A DNA stretch of 64,000 nucleotides from Aurantimicrobium minutum (lineage in GTDB: Bacteria; Actinomycetota; Actinomycetes; Actinomycetales; Microbacteriaceae). The notes under the pieces are model-generated. The model was not told the origin of the DNA. It ran no database searches and was given only the letters and a program-made list of their open reading frames with translations. Where the stretch lies: NCBI RefSeq assembly GCF_029892845.1, contig NZ_JARXVT010000003.1, positions 1 through 64,000 on the forward strand. The letters run 5' to 3'. Positions 33,389-43,512 of the stretch are shown piece after piece. The stretch's first letter is position 1. Every line of letters starts with the position of its first letter. The position numbers and the translations under genes were made by a program.

Positions 33389-34807
33389 TTAGCCCACGGA
33401 TCCTTCCATGCCGATTTCAATCAGCTTGTTGAGCTCGAGTGCATATTCCATGGGAAGTTCACGAGAGATGGGTTCAATGAATCCACGAACAATCATGGCC
33501 ATTGCTTCGTCTTCTGCCATACCGCGGCTCATCAGATAGAAGAGCTGGTCTTCACTGACCTTGGAGACAGTTGCCTCGTGGCCGAGTTGAACGTCATCGA
33601 CACGAATGTCGATAGCAGGGTAGGTATCAGAACGAGACTGAGTGTCCACCAAGAGCGCATCACAACGAACGGTGTTAGCCGAGTTGTGGGCATTGGCATC
33701 GATACGGATTTCACCGCGGTAACCGGCACGGCCACCTCCACGAGCAATCGACTTAGAGACGATTGAGCTCTGCGTGTTGGGAGCCATGTGGATCATCTTG
33801 GCGCCAGCGTCTTGGTGCTGTCCGGGACCTGCGAAAGCAATGGAGAGAGTCTCACCCTTTGCACCTTCGCCGACCAGGTAGACCGAGGGGTACTTCATGG
33901 TGACCTTGGAACCGAGGTTGCCATCAATCCACTCCATGGTTGCACCCTCGTGTGCAATCGCACGCTTGGTGACCAGGTTGTATACGTTGTTGGACCAGTT
34001 CTGGATGGTGGTGTAGCGAACGCGAGCGTTCTTCTTCACAATGATTTCCACCACAGCAGAGTGCAGCGAGTCGCTCTTGTAGATCGGTGCAGTACATCCC
34101 TCGATGTAGTGCACGTAGCTTCCCTCGTCAGCAATGATGAGGGTGCGCTCGAACTGACCCATGTTTTCAGTGTTAATGCGGAAGTAGGCCTGAAGAGGAA
34201 TCTCAACGTGCACACCTGGGGGCACGTAGACGAAGGATCCGCCCGACCACACAGCAGTGTTGAGTGCAGCGAACTTGTTATCTCCCGAAGGGATAACGGT
34301 GCCGAAGTATTCCTCGAAGAATTCGGGGTGCTCTTTCAGAGCAGTGTCGGTGTCCATGAAGATGACGCCCTGGCGCTCGAGCTCTTCGTTGATCTGGTGG
34401 TAAACCACTTCAGATTCGTACTGTGCAGCCACACCGGCAACGAGACGCTGACGCTCTGCCTCAGGAATACCTAACTTCTCGTAGGTGTCCTTGATTTCAT
34501 CAGGGAGGTCTTCCCAGGTTTGTGCCTGACGTTCCGTTGAACGGACAAAGTACTTGATGTTGTCGAAGTGAATACCGGAGAGATCTGCACCCCAGTTGGG
34601 CATGGGCTTACGGCCAAAGATCTCATACGCCTTCAAGCGCATCTTGAGCATCCACTCGGGCTCAGACTTCAGCCCAGAGATGTCCGAAACTACTTCAGCA
34701 CTGATGCCTCGGCGAGCGCTTGCTCCAGCCGCATCTTTATCGTGCCAACCGAATTCATACTGACCAATGCCCTCAAGTTCGGGCCGGTCAATCAGGATGT
34801 CTGACAT
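33389..34807 (-). CDS. sufB: SufB scaffold subunit
   Basis: 472 residues. Strong SufB features: [18 protein letters not shown] near residue 80, [36 protein letters not shown] with a Cys in the scaffold, and at the end [20 protein letters not shown]. It builds the iron-sulfur cluster with SufC and SufD. It is the first gene of the operon; a DtxR/IdeR-like box lies in the upstream 210-bp region. No sufR is upstream. Confidence 0.96.
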   Translation of the reverse strand: MSDILIDRPELEGIGQYEFGWHDKDAAGASARRGISAEVVSDISGLKSEPEWMLKMRLKAYEIFGRKPMPNWGADLSGIHFDNIKYFVRSTERQAQTWEDLPDEIKDTYEKLGIPEAERQRLVAGVAAQYESEVVYHQINEELERQGVIFMDTDTALKEHPEFFEEYFGTVIPSGDNKFAALNTAVWSGGSFVYVPPGVHVEIPLQAYFRINTENMGQFERTLIIADEGSYVHYIEGCTAPIYKSDSLHSAVVEIIVKKNARVRYTTIQNWSNNVYNLVTKRAIAHEGATMEWIDGNLGSKVTMKYPSVYLVGEGAKGETLSIAFAGPGQHQDAGAKMIHMAPNTQSSIVSKSIARGGGRAGYRGEIRIDANAHNSANTVRCDALLVDTQSRSDTYPAIDIRVDDVQLGHEATVSKVSEDQLFYLMSRGMAEDEAMAMIVRGFIEPISRELPMEYALELNKLIEIGMEGSVG

Positions 34808-34923
34808 GGCACTCTTCCTTACGAATCTAGAATGAGAAGAGAACGCACGAACTGTCGCGAAAACCGCGGCAATCTCGCATGTTCTCGCCCTCGAGATATC
34901 GGCTTACGCACGATCACATTGAA

Positions 34924-34942
34924 CTTACTTAGCCTAGCCTTA
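34924..34942. promoter_or_regulatory. DtxR/IdeR-like iron box between suf and ctaA
   Basis: On the minus strand 34924-34942 reads TAAGGCTAGGCTAAGTAAG. By eye it agrees at 13 of 19 positions with the known iron box TTAGGTTAGGCTAACCTAA, including the TAGGCTAA core. It lies about 115 bp before sufB and 75 bp before ctaA. Iron-dependent control of suf by DtxR is known in Corynebacterium; here it is inferred. Confidence 0.45.
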
Positions 34943-35017
34943 CTTCATTGGTAAAGACAGGGTAAATAAGTTCTTCCTGAGCGAACAACAACTATTCACC
35001 AAAGGATTATTCCCATC

Positions 35018-35914
35018 GTGAGAACACTTATCGACTGGTTCCCCACCACGGTTGACCGCAAGGTCCGTATCGCAGCGTGGGTAACGCTGGTTGTTCAGAC
35101 GTTGATTGTCGTCACAGGTGGCGCTGTACGCCTTACCGCCAGCGGCTTAGGCTGCCCCACCTGGCCCACTTGCACTGAAGACTCCTTGGTGAACACCCCC
35201 GAGATGGGTATTCACGGCATTATCGAATTTGGTAACCGCCTCCTGACCTTCCTTCTGGTCATTGTCGCGATTGTGACGTTTGCTCTGATTCTGCGTATGC
35301 GTAAACAGCGCCGCGACTTGTTCTGGCTGACTCTGCTGATCGGCTTAGGTATCCCCGCGCAGGCTGTCATCGGCGGTATCTCTGTTCTCACTCAGTTGAA
35401 CCCATACGTTGTAGGCCTGCACTTCATCGTCTCGATCGCCATGGTTGTTCTGTCTACCGTGCTGGTCTTCAACGCATACAACGGCAATGGACCTTGGACC
35501 TGCGCTGTCTCCGGGGTCACCATCACATGTGCGTGGATGATGGCGTCCTTCCAATTCATCACCATTTGTGTAGGCGTGCTCACCACTGGGTCTGGACCAC
35601 ACGCAGGTGATGCTGAGGCTCCCCGTAATGGCCTCAACAGTGAACTACTGCAACACATCCACTCCTACCCCGCATATATCGCCGTAGGACTAGCTGCGGT
35701 CACACTGCTTCTTGCCATCCGCCAGAAATCGGCTTCTCTTCGCAATGCTGTGATCGCGCTCTTGGTCGTCAACGCGGCACAAATCATGGTGGGCATTGCC
35801 CAATCACGCATGGGACTGCCTGAGCTCCTGGTGGGGCTGCACATGCTCCTGGCATGCCTCGTCACCATTGCGGTAACGAATGTGCTGCTGAACCTGCGGA
35901 AGCCGGTCAGCTAG
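35018..35914 (+). CDS. ctaA: Heme A synthase (COX15/CtaA)
   Basis: 298 residues with about eight membrane helices. It has the GGAVRLTASGLGCPTWPTC start and the HGIIEFGNRLLT segment with a heme-binding His, and a second half with HIHSYPAYIAVG and LVGLHMLLA. It turns heme O into heme A for cytochrome oxidase. It starts with GTG, with AAAGGA upstream, and is divergent from suf. The next gene, ctaB, is convergent, so the two heme A genes are neighbours but not one operon. Confidence 0.93.
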   Translation: MRTLIDWFPTTVDRKVRIAAWVTLVVQTLIVVTGGAVRLTASGLGCPTWPTCTEDSLVNTPEMGIHGIIEFGNRLLTFLLVIVAIVTFALILRMRKQRRDLFWLTLLIGLGIPAQAVIGGISVLTQLNPYVVGLHFIVSIAMVVLSTVLVFNAYNGNGPWTCAVSGVTITCAWMMASFQFITICVGVLTTGSGPHAGDAEAPRNGLNSELLQHIHSYPAYIAVGLAAVTLLLAIRQKSASLRNAVIALLVVNAAQIMVGIAQSRMGLPELLVGLHMLLACLVTIAVTNVLLNLRKPVS

Positions 35915-35927
35915 CAGTTCTGCTCAG

Positions 35928-36848
35928 CTAGAAAGGCAGCAGAGCATCAATGGCTACCGCAAGGAATATCAGCGATAAGTAGCCATTAGAGAAGTGGAAC
36001 AAGCGCATGGGCTTGGGGTCTTCATCGCGCAGAGCGCGTGAGTAAAGCATGTGGCTTTCTGCTAAGAACCAGATACCGGACACAGTCGCAATAGCGGTGT
36101 ACGTCCAACCCATGTGACCAATAGGCACCAACAGCAAAGTTGCCGCAAAGGTTGCCCAGGCATAAAGAACAATCTGAAGCCCAACGGTGACACGTCCACG
36201 CACCACTGTGAGCATGGGAACGTTGGCGTTCTTGTAGTCCTCTCGGTAACGCCATGACAAAGGCCAGTAGTGCGGTGGTGTCCACAAGAAGATGATGAGG
36301 AACAAAACGACAGGGGTCCACGTCAGACTGCCTGTGACCGCAGCCCAGCCAATGAGCACGGGGAAACCGCCGGCAGCACCGCCCCAGACAATGTTTTGTG
36401 GGGTGCGGCGTTTGAGAACCAAGCTGTAAATGATGACGTAGAAGGCAATCGCCGAGACGGACAGCGAAGCAGCCAACACATTCGTAAAGAGCAAGAACCA
36501 CACTGTGGAGATAATTGCTAATGCCCAGGCGAAAACAATGGCTTCACGGTCAGAGATCTCACCGGTAACCAGAGGGCGACCCTTGGTGCGGTTCATCACG
36601 CGATCGATATCGCGGTCGATGTAGCAGTTGAAGGTTCCGGCAGAACCGGCGCTCATCATGCCGCCGAGGAGAACGACGAGAACTAACCACAGGTTAGGGA
36701 TGCCCTCTTGAGCCAAAAACATGGTCGGAATGGTCACTGCGAGAAGCAGTTCCATCACGCGAGGCTTGGTTAGCGAAACATACGCCGCAACTTTGCGCTT
36801 AAAACCGACCTTGGACACCGCTGTGGTGCCAGATTCGGAAGCGTTCAT
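35928..36848 (-). CDS. ctaB: Protoheme IX farnesyltransferase (heme O synthase)
   Basis: 306 residues, about nine helices of the UbiA family. The first Asp-rich motif is NCYIDRDIDRVMNRTKGRP (about residue 75), and the second is YREDYKNANVPMLTVVRG. KPRVMELLL near the N-terminus is typical. It adds the farnesyl tail to heme B to give heme O, the substrate of CtaA. It lies divergent from the transketolase gene, with about 200 bp between the starts. Confidence 0.95.
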   Translation of the reverse strand: MNASESGTTAVSKVGFKRKVAAYVSLTKPRVMELLLAVTIPTMFLAQEGIPNLWLVLVVLLGGMMSAGSAGTFNCYIDRDIDRVMNRTKGRPLVTGEISDREAIVFAWALAIISTVWFLLFTNVLAASLSVSAIAFYVIIYSLVLKRRTPQNIVWGGAAGGFPVLIGWAAVTGSLTWTPVVLFLIIFLWTPPHYWPLSWRYREDYKNANVPMLTVVRGRVTVGLQIVLYAWATFAATLLLVPIGHMGWTYTAIATVSGIWFLAESHMLYSRALRDEDPKPMRLFHFSNGYLSLIFLAVAIDALLPF

Positions 36849-37047
36849 AAGTCCTCAAGTGATGAGTGCGCGAGAGCCTCAAGTCTACGGGAGGTAAAGG
36901 TTCGACATATGGCACGTTCCCCGCCAGCGTAAGCCTGCGCACGCCTATACTTAGAGGAGCCGTTATTCGGCGTGCATGGCTGTAATTTCCAGTCATCGTA
37001 ATTTCTCCCTCACCTCCCCCGCGGTAATACGGAAGGCCGATATAAAC

Positions 37048-39141
37048 ATGGCGCAGCTCGACTGGTCCGAACTAGACAACAAGGCAGTTGACACCGCGCG
37101 TGTACTCGCCGCAGACGCAGTAGAGAAGGTGGGTAACGGTCACCCCGGTACCGCCATGAGCCTCGCTCCTGCCGCCTACTTGCTGTGGAACAAGGTCATG
37201 CGCCGCGACCCCCTGGATGACCAGTGGATTGGCCGCGACCGCTTCATTCTTTCGGTTGGCCACTCCTCGCTCACTCAGTACGTCCAGCTGTACTTGAACG
37301 GCTACGGCCTCGAACTCGATGACCTCAAGGCATTGCGCACCTGGGGCTCGTTGACCCCCGGTCACCCCGAATATGGCCACACCAAGGGTGTGGAAATCAC
37401 CACCGGCCCACTCGGACAGGGCCTGGCTTCTGCCGTTGGTTTTGCCTACGCATCTCGCTTCGAGCGCGGTCTGTTTGATCCCAACGCAGCTGCAGGTAAG
37501 AGCCCTTTCGATCACTTCGTCTATGTCATTGCCGGTGACGGTGACCTTCAAGAAGGTGTCACCGCAGAAGCGTCCTCGCTTGCTGGCCACCAGCAGCTGG
37601 GTAACCTCATCGCGATTTACGACTCGAACCAGATCTCGATCGAAGATGACACCACCATTGCCTTCACCGAAGATGTCGCCAAGCGTTACGAGTCCTACGA
37701 CTGGCACGTCCAGACTGTGGACTGGAAAAAGACCGGTGTCTATGTTGAGGACGTAGCCGCTCTCAACGACGCTATCGAGGCAGCCAAGGCAGTTACCGAC
37801 AAGCCTTCACTCATCATCCTCAAGACCATCATTGGTTGGCCTTCGCCAAAGAAGCAGAACACTGGAAAGATTCACGGTTCTGCTCTGGGTGCAGACGAGC
37901 TCAAGGGTCTCAAGGAAGTTCTTGGCTTCGATCCTGAGCAGAGCTTCCAGGTTGCCGACGAGGTTATCGAGCACACCCGCAAGGCAGTGACCAAGGGCGC
38001 TGCTGAGCGCGCCGAATGGCAGAAGAGCTTCGACGCTTGGGCTGCAGCTAACCCTGAGAACAAGAAACTCCTCGATCGCCTCGAAGCTGGAAAACTTCCT
38101 GATGGCGTCGAGGCAGCACTTCCCGTCTTTGAAGGTGGCACTGAAGTGTCCACCCGTGCCGCCTCTGGCAAGGTGCTCAATGCTCTGGGTGCAGTAATCC
38201 CTGAGCTCTGGGGTGGTTCTGCGGACCTTGCCGAGTCCAACAACACCACGCTAGAAGGCTCTAAGTCCTTCGTTCCTGCTCAGTGGTCAACCCACGAGTG
38301 GACCGGTGACAACTACGGTCGCGTACTCCACTTCGGTATCCGCGAGCACGCCATGGGCGCCATCCTGAACGGTATTGCTCTTCACGGCAAGACCCGCGCA
38401 TACGGTGGAACCTTCCTCATCTTCAGCGACTACATGCGCCCTGCTGTTCGCCTGGCAGCGCTGATGAAGGTGCCTTCGATCTTCGTCTGGACCCACGACT
38501 CTGTGGCTCTCGGTGAAGACGGCCCCACTCACCAGCCCATTGAGCAGCTCGCCACCTTGCGCGCTATTCCTGAGCTGGATGTGGTTCGCCCCGCAGACGC
38601 CAACGAAGTTGCCTACGCCTGGAAGACCATCCTCGAGCGTCGCAACGGACCAGCTGGTATTGCTCTGACTCGTCAGAACATTCCAGTTTTCACTCGTGGT
38701 GAAGGCGCTGCCACTGGCGACACCTTTGCTCACGCTCGCGAGACTGCCAAGGGTGCCTACACACTCGTGGACGCAGCCAACGGAAAGCCTGACGTCATCT
38801 TCATCGCCACCGGTTCTGAGGTTCAGCTTGCTGTTGCCGCTCGCGAACAGCTTGCAAGCGAAGGCATTCACGCCCGCGTGGTGTCAGTTCCTTGCCTCGA
38901 GTGGTTCTACGAGCAGCCTGCGGCATATCAGGAGAGCGTTCTTCCAGCAGCAGTGAAGGCTCGCGTCTCCATTGAGGCAGGCCTTTCATTGACCTGGGAC
39001 AAGATCGTCGGAACCGCTGGCCGCAGCGTCTCGATCGAACACTTTGGTGCATCGGCTGACTACAAGACCTTGTTCACCAAGTTCGGCATCACCACCGATG
39101 CCGCCGTCGCTGCTGCAAAAGAATCCATCGCAGCTCAGTAA
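37048..39141 (+). CDS. tkt: Transketolase
   Basis: ATG 37048, after GGAAGG, starts MAQLDWSELDNKAVDT and gives 697 residues, the usual length; an upstream ATG at 36976 would add an odd lead. The thiamine-diphosphate site has GDGDLQEGVTAEASSLAGH and NQISIEDD. The catalytic His region is GHPGTAMSLAP and the middle domain has HDSVALGEDGPTHQPIEQ. It opens the pentose-phosphate operon tkt-tal-pgi-zwf-opcA-pgl. Confidence 0.96.
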   Translation: MAQLDWSELDNKAVDTARVLAADAVEKVGNGHPGTAMSLAPAAYLLWNKVMRRDPLDDQWIGRDRFILSVGHSSLTQYVQLYLNGYGLELDDLKALRTWGSLTPGHPEYGHTKGVEITTGPLGQGLASAVGFAYASRFERGLFDPNAAAGKSPFDHFVYVIAGDGDLQEGVTAEASSLAGHQQLGNLIAIYDSNQISIEDDTTIAFTEDVAKRYESYDWHVQTVDWKKTGVYVEDVAALNDAIEAAKAVTDKPSLIILKTIIGWPSPKKQNTGKIHGSALGADELKGLKEVLGFDPEQSFQVADEVIEHTRKAVTKGAAERAEWQKSFDAWAAANPENKKLLDRLEAGKLPDGVEAALPVFEGGTEVSTRAASGKVLNALGAVIPELWGGSADLAESNNTTLEGSKSFVPAQWSTHEWTGDNYGRVLHFGIREHAMGAILNGIALHGKTRAYGGTFLIFSDYMRPAVRLAALMKVPSIFVWTHDSVALGEDGPTHQPIEQLATLRAIPELDVVRPADANEVAYAWKTILERRNGPAGIALTRQNIPVFTRGEGAATGDTFAHARETAKGAYTLVDAANGKPDVIFIATGSEVQLAVAAREQLASEGIHARVVSVPCLEWFYEQPAAYQESVLPAAVKARVSIEAGLSLTWDKIVGTAGRSVSIEHFGASADYKTLFTKFGITTDAAVAAAKESIAAQ

Positions 39142-39246
39142 CACTTCACTCGGGGTCAGGAATAACTTTCTTGGCCCCGGGTTACAACTTCACATACACA
39201 CCACAACCTGATCCGCTCCCCCTCAATTACTGGAGAATCAACGTTC

Positions 39247-40353
39247 ATGTCGAACACCCCCACCGCACAACTGTCCGCAGCCGGCGTCAGCATCTGGCTC
39301 GATGACCTCTCCCGTGAGCGCATCACCTCTGGCAACCTTCAGGCACTCATTGCCCAGAAGAACGTAGTGGGCGTCACGACCAACCCCACCATCTTCGCTG
39401 GCGCCCTCACCAACGGTGAGAGCTATGCAGCACAGGTCAAGAAGCTCGCAGCTGCGGGTGCAGATGCAGAGGCAGCAGTCTTCGACATCACAACCGATGA
39501 CGTTGCAGATGCCTGCGACATCTTCCGTGGTGTCTACGACGCAACCCAGGGCGTTGACGGCCGCGTTTCCATCGAGGTTTCCCCCACACTTGCTCACGAT
39601 GCTCCTGGCACCGTGGAAGAAGCAAAGCGTCTGTGGGCAAAGGTCAACAAGCCCAACGCTCTGATCAAGATCCCCGCAACCCTTGCAGGTCTGGACGCCA
39701 TCACCGAAGTTATTGGGGCGGGCATCTCGGTCAACGTGACCCTGATCTTCTCGCTCGAGCGCTACGAAGCAGTCATCAATGCCTACCTTGCAGGACTCGA
39801 GAAGGCGCAGGCTAACGGCCATGACCTTTCACAGATCCACTCAGTTGGTTCATTCTTCGTTTCCCGCGTGGACTCCGAGGTAGACAACCGCCTGAACGCC
39901 ATTGGCACACCTGAGGCTCTGGCTTTGAAGTCCAAGGCTGGTCTTGCTAATGCTCGCCTGGCATATGAACTCTTCGAGGACATGTTCGACACTGAGCGCG
40001 CAGCAGCACTACTGGCCAACGGTGCCAACGTGCAGCGTCCCCTCTGGGCTTCCACCGGCGTCAAGGACCCTGCCCTCCCCGACACTCTCTACGTGACCGA
40101 ACTGGTTGCTGCGGGCATCGTGAACACCATGCCTGAAAAGACTCTGGATGCCACCTTCGACCACGGCGTGGTCACCGGTGACACCATCACCCCCAACTAC
40201 GCAGACTCCAAGGCTGTCTTTGCAGCTCTTGCTGCTGTCGGAGTCGACTTCCAGGACGTCACCAACGTCCTCGAGTCTGAGGGTGTTTCCAAGTTCATCA
40301 TCTCGTGGGGCGAACTCCTCGAGACCGTCAACACCGCTTTGGCTGGAGCATAA
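39247..40353 (+). CDS. tal: Transaldolase
   Basis: 368 residues, the long actinobacterial type. The Schiff-base Lys is in [15 protein letters not shown] (about residue 140), and [13 protein letters not shown] and [11 protein letters not shown] are also conserved. It moves a three-carbon unit between sugar phosphates. GGAGA precedes the start. The pgi gene starts directly after the stop. Confidence 0.95.
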   Translation: MSNTPTAQLSAAGVSIWLDDLSRERITSGNLQALIAQKNVVGVTTNPTIFAGALTNGESYAAQVKKLAAAGADAEAAVFDITTDDVADACDIFRGVYDATQGVDGRVSIEVSPTLAHDAPGTVEEAKRLWAKVNKPNALIKIPATLAGLDAITEVIGAGISVNVTLIFSLERYEAVINAYLAGLEKAQANGHDLSQIHSVGSFFVSRVDSEVDNRLNAIGTPEALALKSKAGLANARLAYELFEDMFDTERAAALLANGANVQRPLWASTGVKDPALPDTLYVTELVAAGIVNTMPEKTLDATFDHGVVTGDTITPNYADSKAVFAALAAVGVDFQDVTNVLESEGVSKFIISWGELLETVNTALAGA

Positions 40354-41961
40354 ATGTCATTCCGCATCAAAGTATCTGGAGCTGCAGAAGCAGCTGTTGA
40401 GAAGCACGTCCCCCAGCTCGTTGCTGACCTTGTAGCTTCGAGCATCACTGCTCAGGACCCCGCACTCTGGGGCAAGGCTGCTGAGGCAGAATCCGCTATT
40501 CGTCTGGGCTGGACCGAGTCGGTATCCATCTCTCGTCCACTTGTGGCAGAGATTGAGGCACTGCGTGATGAACTGCGCGCACAGGGCATCAACCACATTG
40601 TCTTAGGTGGCATGGGTGGCTCCTCACTGGCTCCTGAAGTCATCACTGCAACCATGCAGGCTGACCTAACTGTTCTCGACTCAACCGAGCCTGGCCAGAT
40701 TAAGGCAGCGATCACCGACCGCCTGCACACCACTGCCGTGGTCATCTCCAGCAAGTCCGGTGGAACTGTGGAAACTGATAGCCAGAAGCGCATCTACGAA
40801 GCTGCATTCGCTGCTGTGGGCATCGACCCTCTCGAGCGCATCATCATCGTGACCGACCCAGGTTCTCCTCTGGACAAGTCTGCTCGTGAAGCCGGTTACC
40901 GCGTTTTCAATGCAGACCCCAACGTGGGAGGTCGCTTCTCAGCACTGACAGCTTTCGGGCTCGTTCCATCTGGTCTCGCTGGTGTGGACATTGCTGAGCT
41001 TCTCAATGAGGCAGAAGCAATCACACTGGATCTCGCTGTTGACCAGCCAGAGAATCCCGGTCTCATCCTTGGTGCAGCAATTGCGGGCACCTCACCGTTG
41101 AAAAACAAGCTTGCTCTCGTCACCGACGGCACTCACTTGGTTGGTTTCCCCGACTGGGCAGAACAGCTCATTGCTGAATCAACCGGTAAGGAAGGCACAG
41201 GAATTCTTCCTGTTGTTCTCGATGTCGTCTCCCCCGAACTTTCTGCAGGCTATGCAGATGTTCAGGTGCTGCGCCTGGTGGATGACGCTCACGAGTTCCA
41301 CCTGCTCAACCGTGACAAGCACGAAGGTGAAATCCTCGTCTCGGGCACCCTGGGTGCCATGTTCATGGTGTTTGAGTATGCAACAGCTGTTGCAGGCCGT
41401 TTGCTGGGTATCAACCCCTTCGACCAGCCTGATGTGGAATCAGCAAAGATTGCTGCTCGTGCACTTCTGGATAACCGCCCTGCAGCCACCGAGCCACTCT
41501 TTGTCGAAAAGGGCATCGAAGTTCGCGCTCACGGAAGCATTGGCGATGCCAAAACTGTTCGGGAAGCAATCACTGCTGTTCTTGAGCAGCTCCCTGCAGA
41601 TGGTTACCTCTCCGTTCAGGCCTACGTGGACCGCGCAAACTACCCTCAGCTTCACGGCGTTCGCGACCTCGTCGCAGCCCGTGCTGGTCGCCCCGTGACC
41701 TTCGGTTGGGGACCTCGCTTCCTGCACTCCACCGGTCAGTTCCACAAGGGTGGCCCAGCAGTGGGTGTGTTCATCCAGATCCTTCAGGCACCAGAGGGTG
41801 ACGTTGTCATCCCTGAGCGTCCCTTCAGCTTTGGTCAGCTCATTGCTGCCCAGGCTGCAGGTGATGCCAACGTTCTGGCCGACCACGGTCGACCCGTTCT
41901 GACTCTCACTCTGACTAACCCCAACACTGAACTCGAACACCTGTTCGCAGCCTTCAACTAA
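40354..41961 (+). CDS. pgi: Glucose-6-phosphate isomerase
   Basis: 535 residues of the SIS-domain family, the form seen in Microbacteriaceae. It has the sugar-phosphate loop VVISSKSGGTVET (about residue 130) and, downstream, GRFSALTAFGLVPSG. The C-terminal part has GPRFLHSTGQFHKGGP. It links glucose-6-phosphate and fructose-6-phosphate. It lies between tal and zwf in the same operon, touching both. Confidence 0.93.
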   Translation: MSFRIKVSGAAEAAVEKHVPQLVADLVASSITAQDPALWGKAAEAESAIRLGWTESVSISRPLVAEIEALRDELRAQGINHIVLGGMGGSSLAPEVITATMQADLTVLDSTEPGQIKAAITDRLHTTAVVISSKSGGTVETDSQKRIYEAAFAAVGIDPLERIIIVTDPGSPLDKSAREAGYRVFNADPNVGGRFSALTAFGLVPSGLAGVDIAELLNEAEAITLDLAVDQPENPGLILGAAIAGTSPLKNKLALVTDGTHLVGFPDWAEQLIAESTGKEGTGILPVVLDVVSPELSAGYADVQVLRLVDDAHEFHLLNRDKHEGEILVSGTLGAMFMVFEYATAVAGRLLGINPFDQPDVESAKIAARALLDNRPAATEPLFVEKGIEVRAHGSIGDAKTVREAITAVLEQLPADGYLSVQAYVDRANYPQLHGVRDLVAARAGRPVTFGWGPRFLHSTGQFHKGGPAVGVFIQILQAPEGDVVIPERPFSFGQLIAAQAAGDANVLADHGRPVLTLTLTNPNTELEHLFAAFN

Positions 41962-41970
41962 AGGACCTTC

Positions 41971-43512
41971 ATGTCACCTGTTGACATCACTCCGGAGAAC
42001 AACCCTCTCCGCGTTGCCGAAGACCGTCGACTGAACCGCATCGCAGGCCCCTGTGGGCTGGTGCTGTTCGGCGTGACCGGCGACTTGGCACGTAAGAAGC
42101 TCATGCCTGCGGTCTATGACCTCGCAAACCGTGGTCTCCTTCCTCCCGGCTTCGCACTTGTGGGCTTTGCCCGCCGCGACTGGGAAGACGAAGACTTCGC
42201 ACAGATTGTTCACGACTCAGTCAAGCAGTATGCCCGCACGGAGTTCCGCGAGGAAGTCTGGGATCAGCTCGCCAAGGGCATTCGCTTTGTTCAGGGTGAA
42301 TTTAACGATGACAAGGCGTTTAATCGCCTGAAGAAGACCATCGCAGAGTTGGATGAGAAGCGTGGAACCATGGGCAACCATGCGTTCTATCTCTCTGTTC
42401 CTCCCCGCTCCTTCCCTGAGGTTGTTTCTCAGCTCAAGCGTGCTGGTCTCGCGGATGAAGTCGAAGGCCAGTGGCGCCGTGTTGTCATTGAGAAGCCTTT
42501 TGGTAGTGACCTCAAGACCGCTCGTGAACTCAACAAGGTTGTCGAATCTGTGTTCCCGGCAGACTCAATCTTCCGCATTGACCACTACCTCGGCAAAGAG
42601 ACTGTTCAGAACATCCTGGCTTTGCGCTTTGCCAACCAGCTGTTTGAACCCCTCTGGAACGCTGAGCACGTGGACCACGTCCAGATCACCATGGCAGAAG
42701 ATATTGGCGTGGGCGGCCGTGCTGGCTACTACGACGGCATCGGCGCTGCTCGTGACGTTATCCAGAACCACCTCCTCCAGCTTCTCGCGTTGACTGCAAT
42801 GGAAGAGCCCATTTCGTTCGAGGCTGAAGATCTTCGTGCAGAGAAGGAAAAGGTTCTAGCTGCTGTGCGTTTGCCAGAAAACCTCGGCGAAGCAACAGCC
42901 CGCGGCCAATACGCCAGCGGTTGGCAAGGCGGCGAAGAAGTTGTCGGCTTCTTGGACGAAGAGGGCATGAACCCTCAGTCTGTGACAGAGACCTATGCGG
43001 CTATGCGCCTGGACATCGGAACCCGCCGTTGGGCTGGTGTTCCTTTCTACCTCCGCGCCGGCAAGCGTCTTGGTCGCCGCGTGACCGAAATTGCCGTGGT
43101 GTTCAAGCGAGCACCTCAGTACTTGTTCGCAGACCACCAAACTTCTGCCCTCGGTCAGAACGCACTGGTTATTCGCGTCCAGCCCGATGAGGGTGTCACC
43201 ATTCGTTTCGGCTCTAAGGTCCCAGGTGCGGGCATGCAGGTGCGCGATGTGACCATGGACTTCGGTTACGGCCACGCCTTCACCGAAGCCAGTCCCGAAG
43301 CTTACGAGCGTCTGATTCTGGACGTTTTGCTCGGCGATCCACCCCTGTTCCCCCGTCACGAAGAGGTGGAACTGAGCTGGAAGATCCTCGACCCGATCGA
43401 AGAATTCTGGGAGACCCAAGGACAGCCTGAGCAATACGCTCCAGGAACCTGGGGTCCTGCCTCTGCAGATGCCCTCATGGCCCGTGACGGCCGCGTTTGG
43501 AGACGTCCATGA
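41971..43512 (+). CDS. zwf: Glucose-6-phosphate 1-dehydrogenase
   Basis: 513 residues. The NADP site is LVLFGVTGDLARKKLMPAVY (about residue 30), and the catalytic motif is RIDHYLGKETVQN with the key His and Lys. A later EPLWNAEHVDHVQITMAED segment is also typical. It takes glucose-6-phosphate into the pentose route, making NADPH. The stop overlaps the opcA ATG (ATGA). Confidence 0.97.
   Translation: MSPVDITPENNPLRVAEDRRLNRIAGPCGLVLFGVTGDLARKKLMPAVYDLANRGLLPPGFALVGFARRDWEDEDFAQIVHDSVKQYARTEFREEVWDQLAKGIRFVQGEFNDDKAFNRLKKTIAELDEKRGTMGNHAFYLSVPPRSFPEVVSQLKRAGLADEVEGQWRRVVIEKPFGSDLKTARELNKVVESVFPADSIFRIDHYLGKETVQNILALRFANQLFEPLWNAEHVDHVQITMAEDIGVGGRAGYYDGIGAARDVIQNHLLQLLALTAMEEPISFEAEDLRAEKEKVLAAVRLPENLGEATARGQYASGWQGGEEVVGFLDEEGMNPQSVTETYAAMRLDIGTRRWAGVPFYLRAGKRLGRRVTEIAVVFKRAPQYLFADHQTSALGQNALVIRVQPDEGVTIRFGSKVPGAGMQVRDVTMDFGYGHAFTEASPEAYERLILDVLLGDPPLFPRHEEVELSWKILDPIEEFWETQGQPEQYAPGTWGPASADALMARDGRVWRRP

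Noticed and set aside
33788-34474. 228-codon open frame opposite sufB
   Set aside because: Antisense shadow; sufB has clear motifs over the same stretch.
39150-39186. CGGGG/CCCCG pairing after the transketolase gene as a terminator
   Set aside because: Short stem with a long loop and no T-run; the tal gene is probably in the same transcript.
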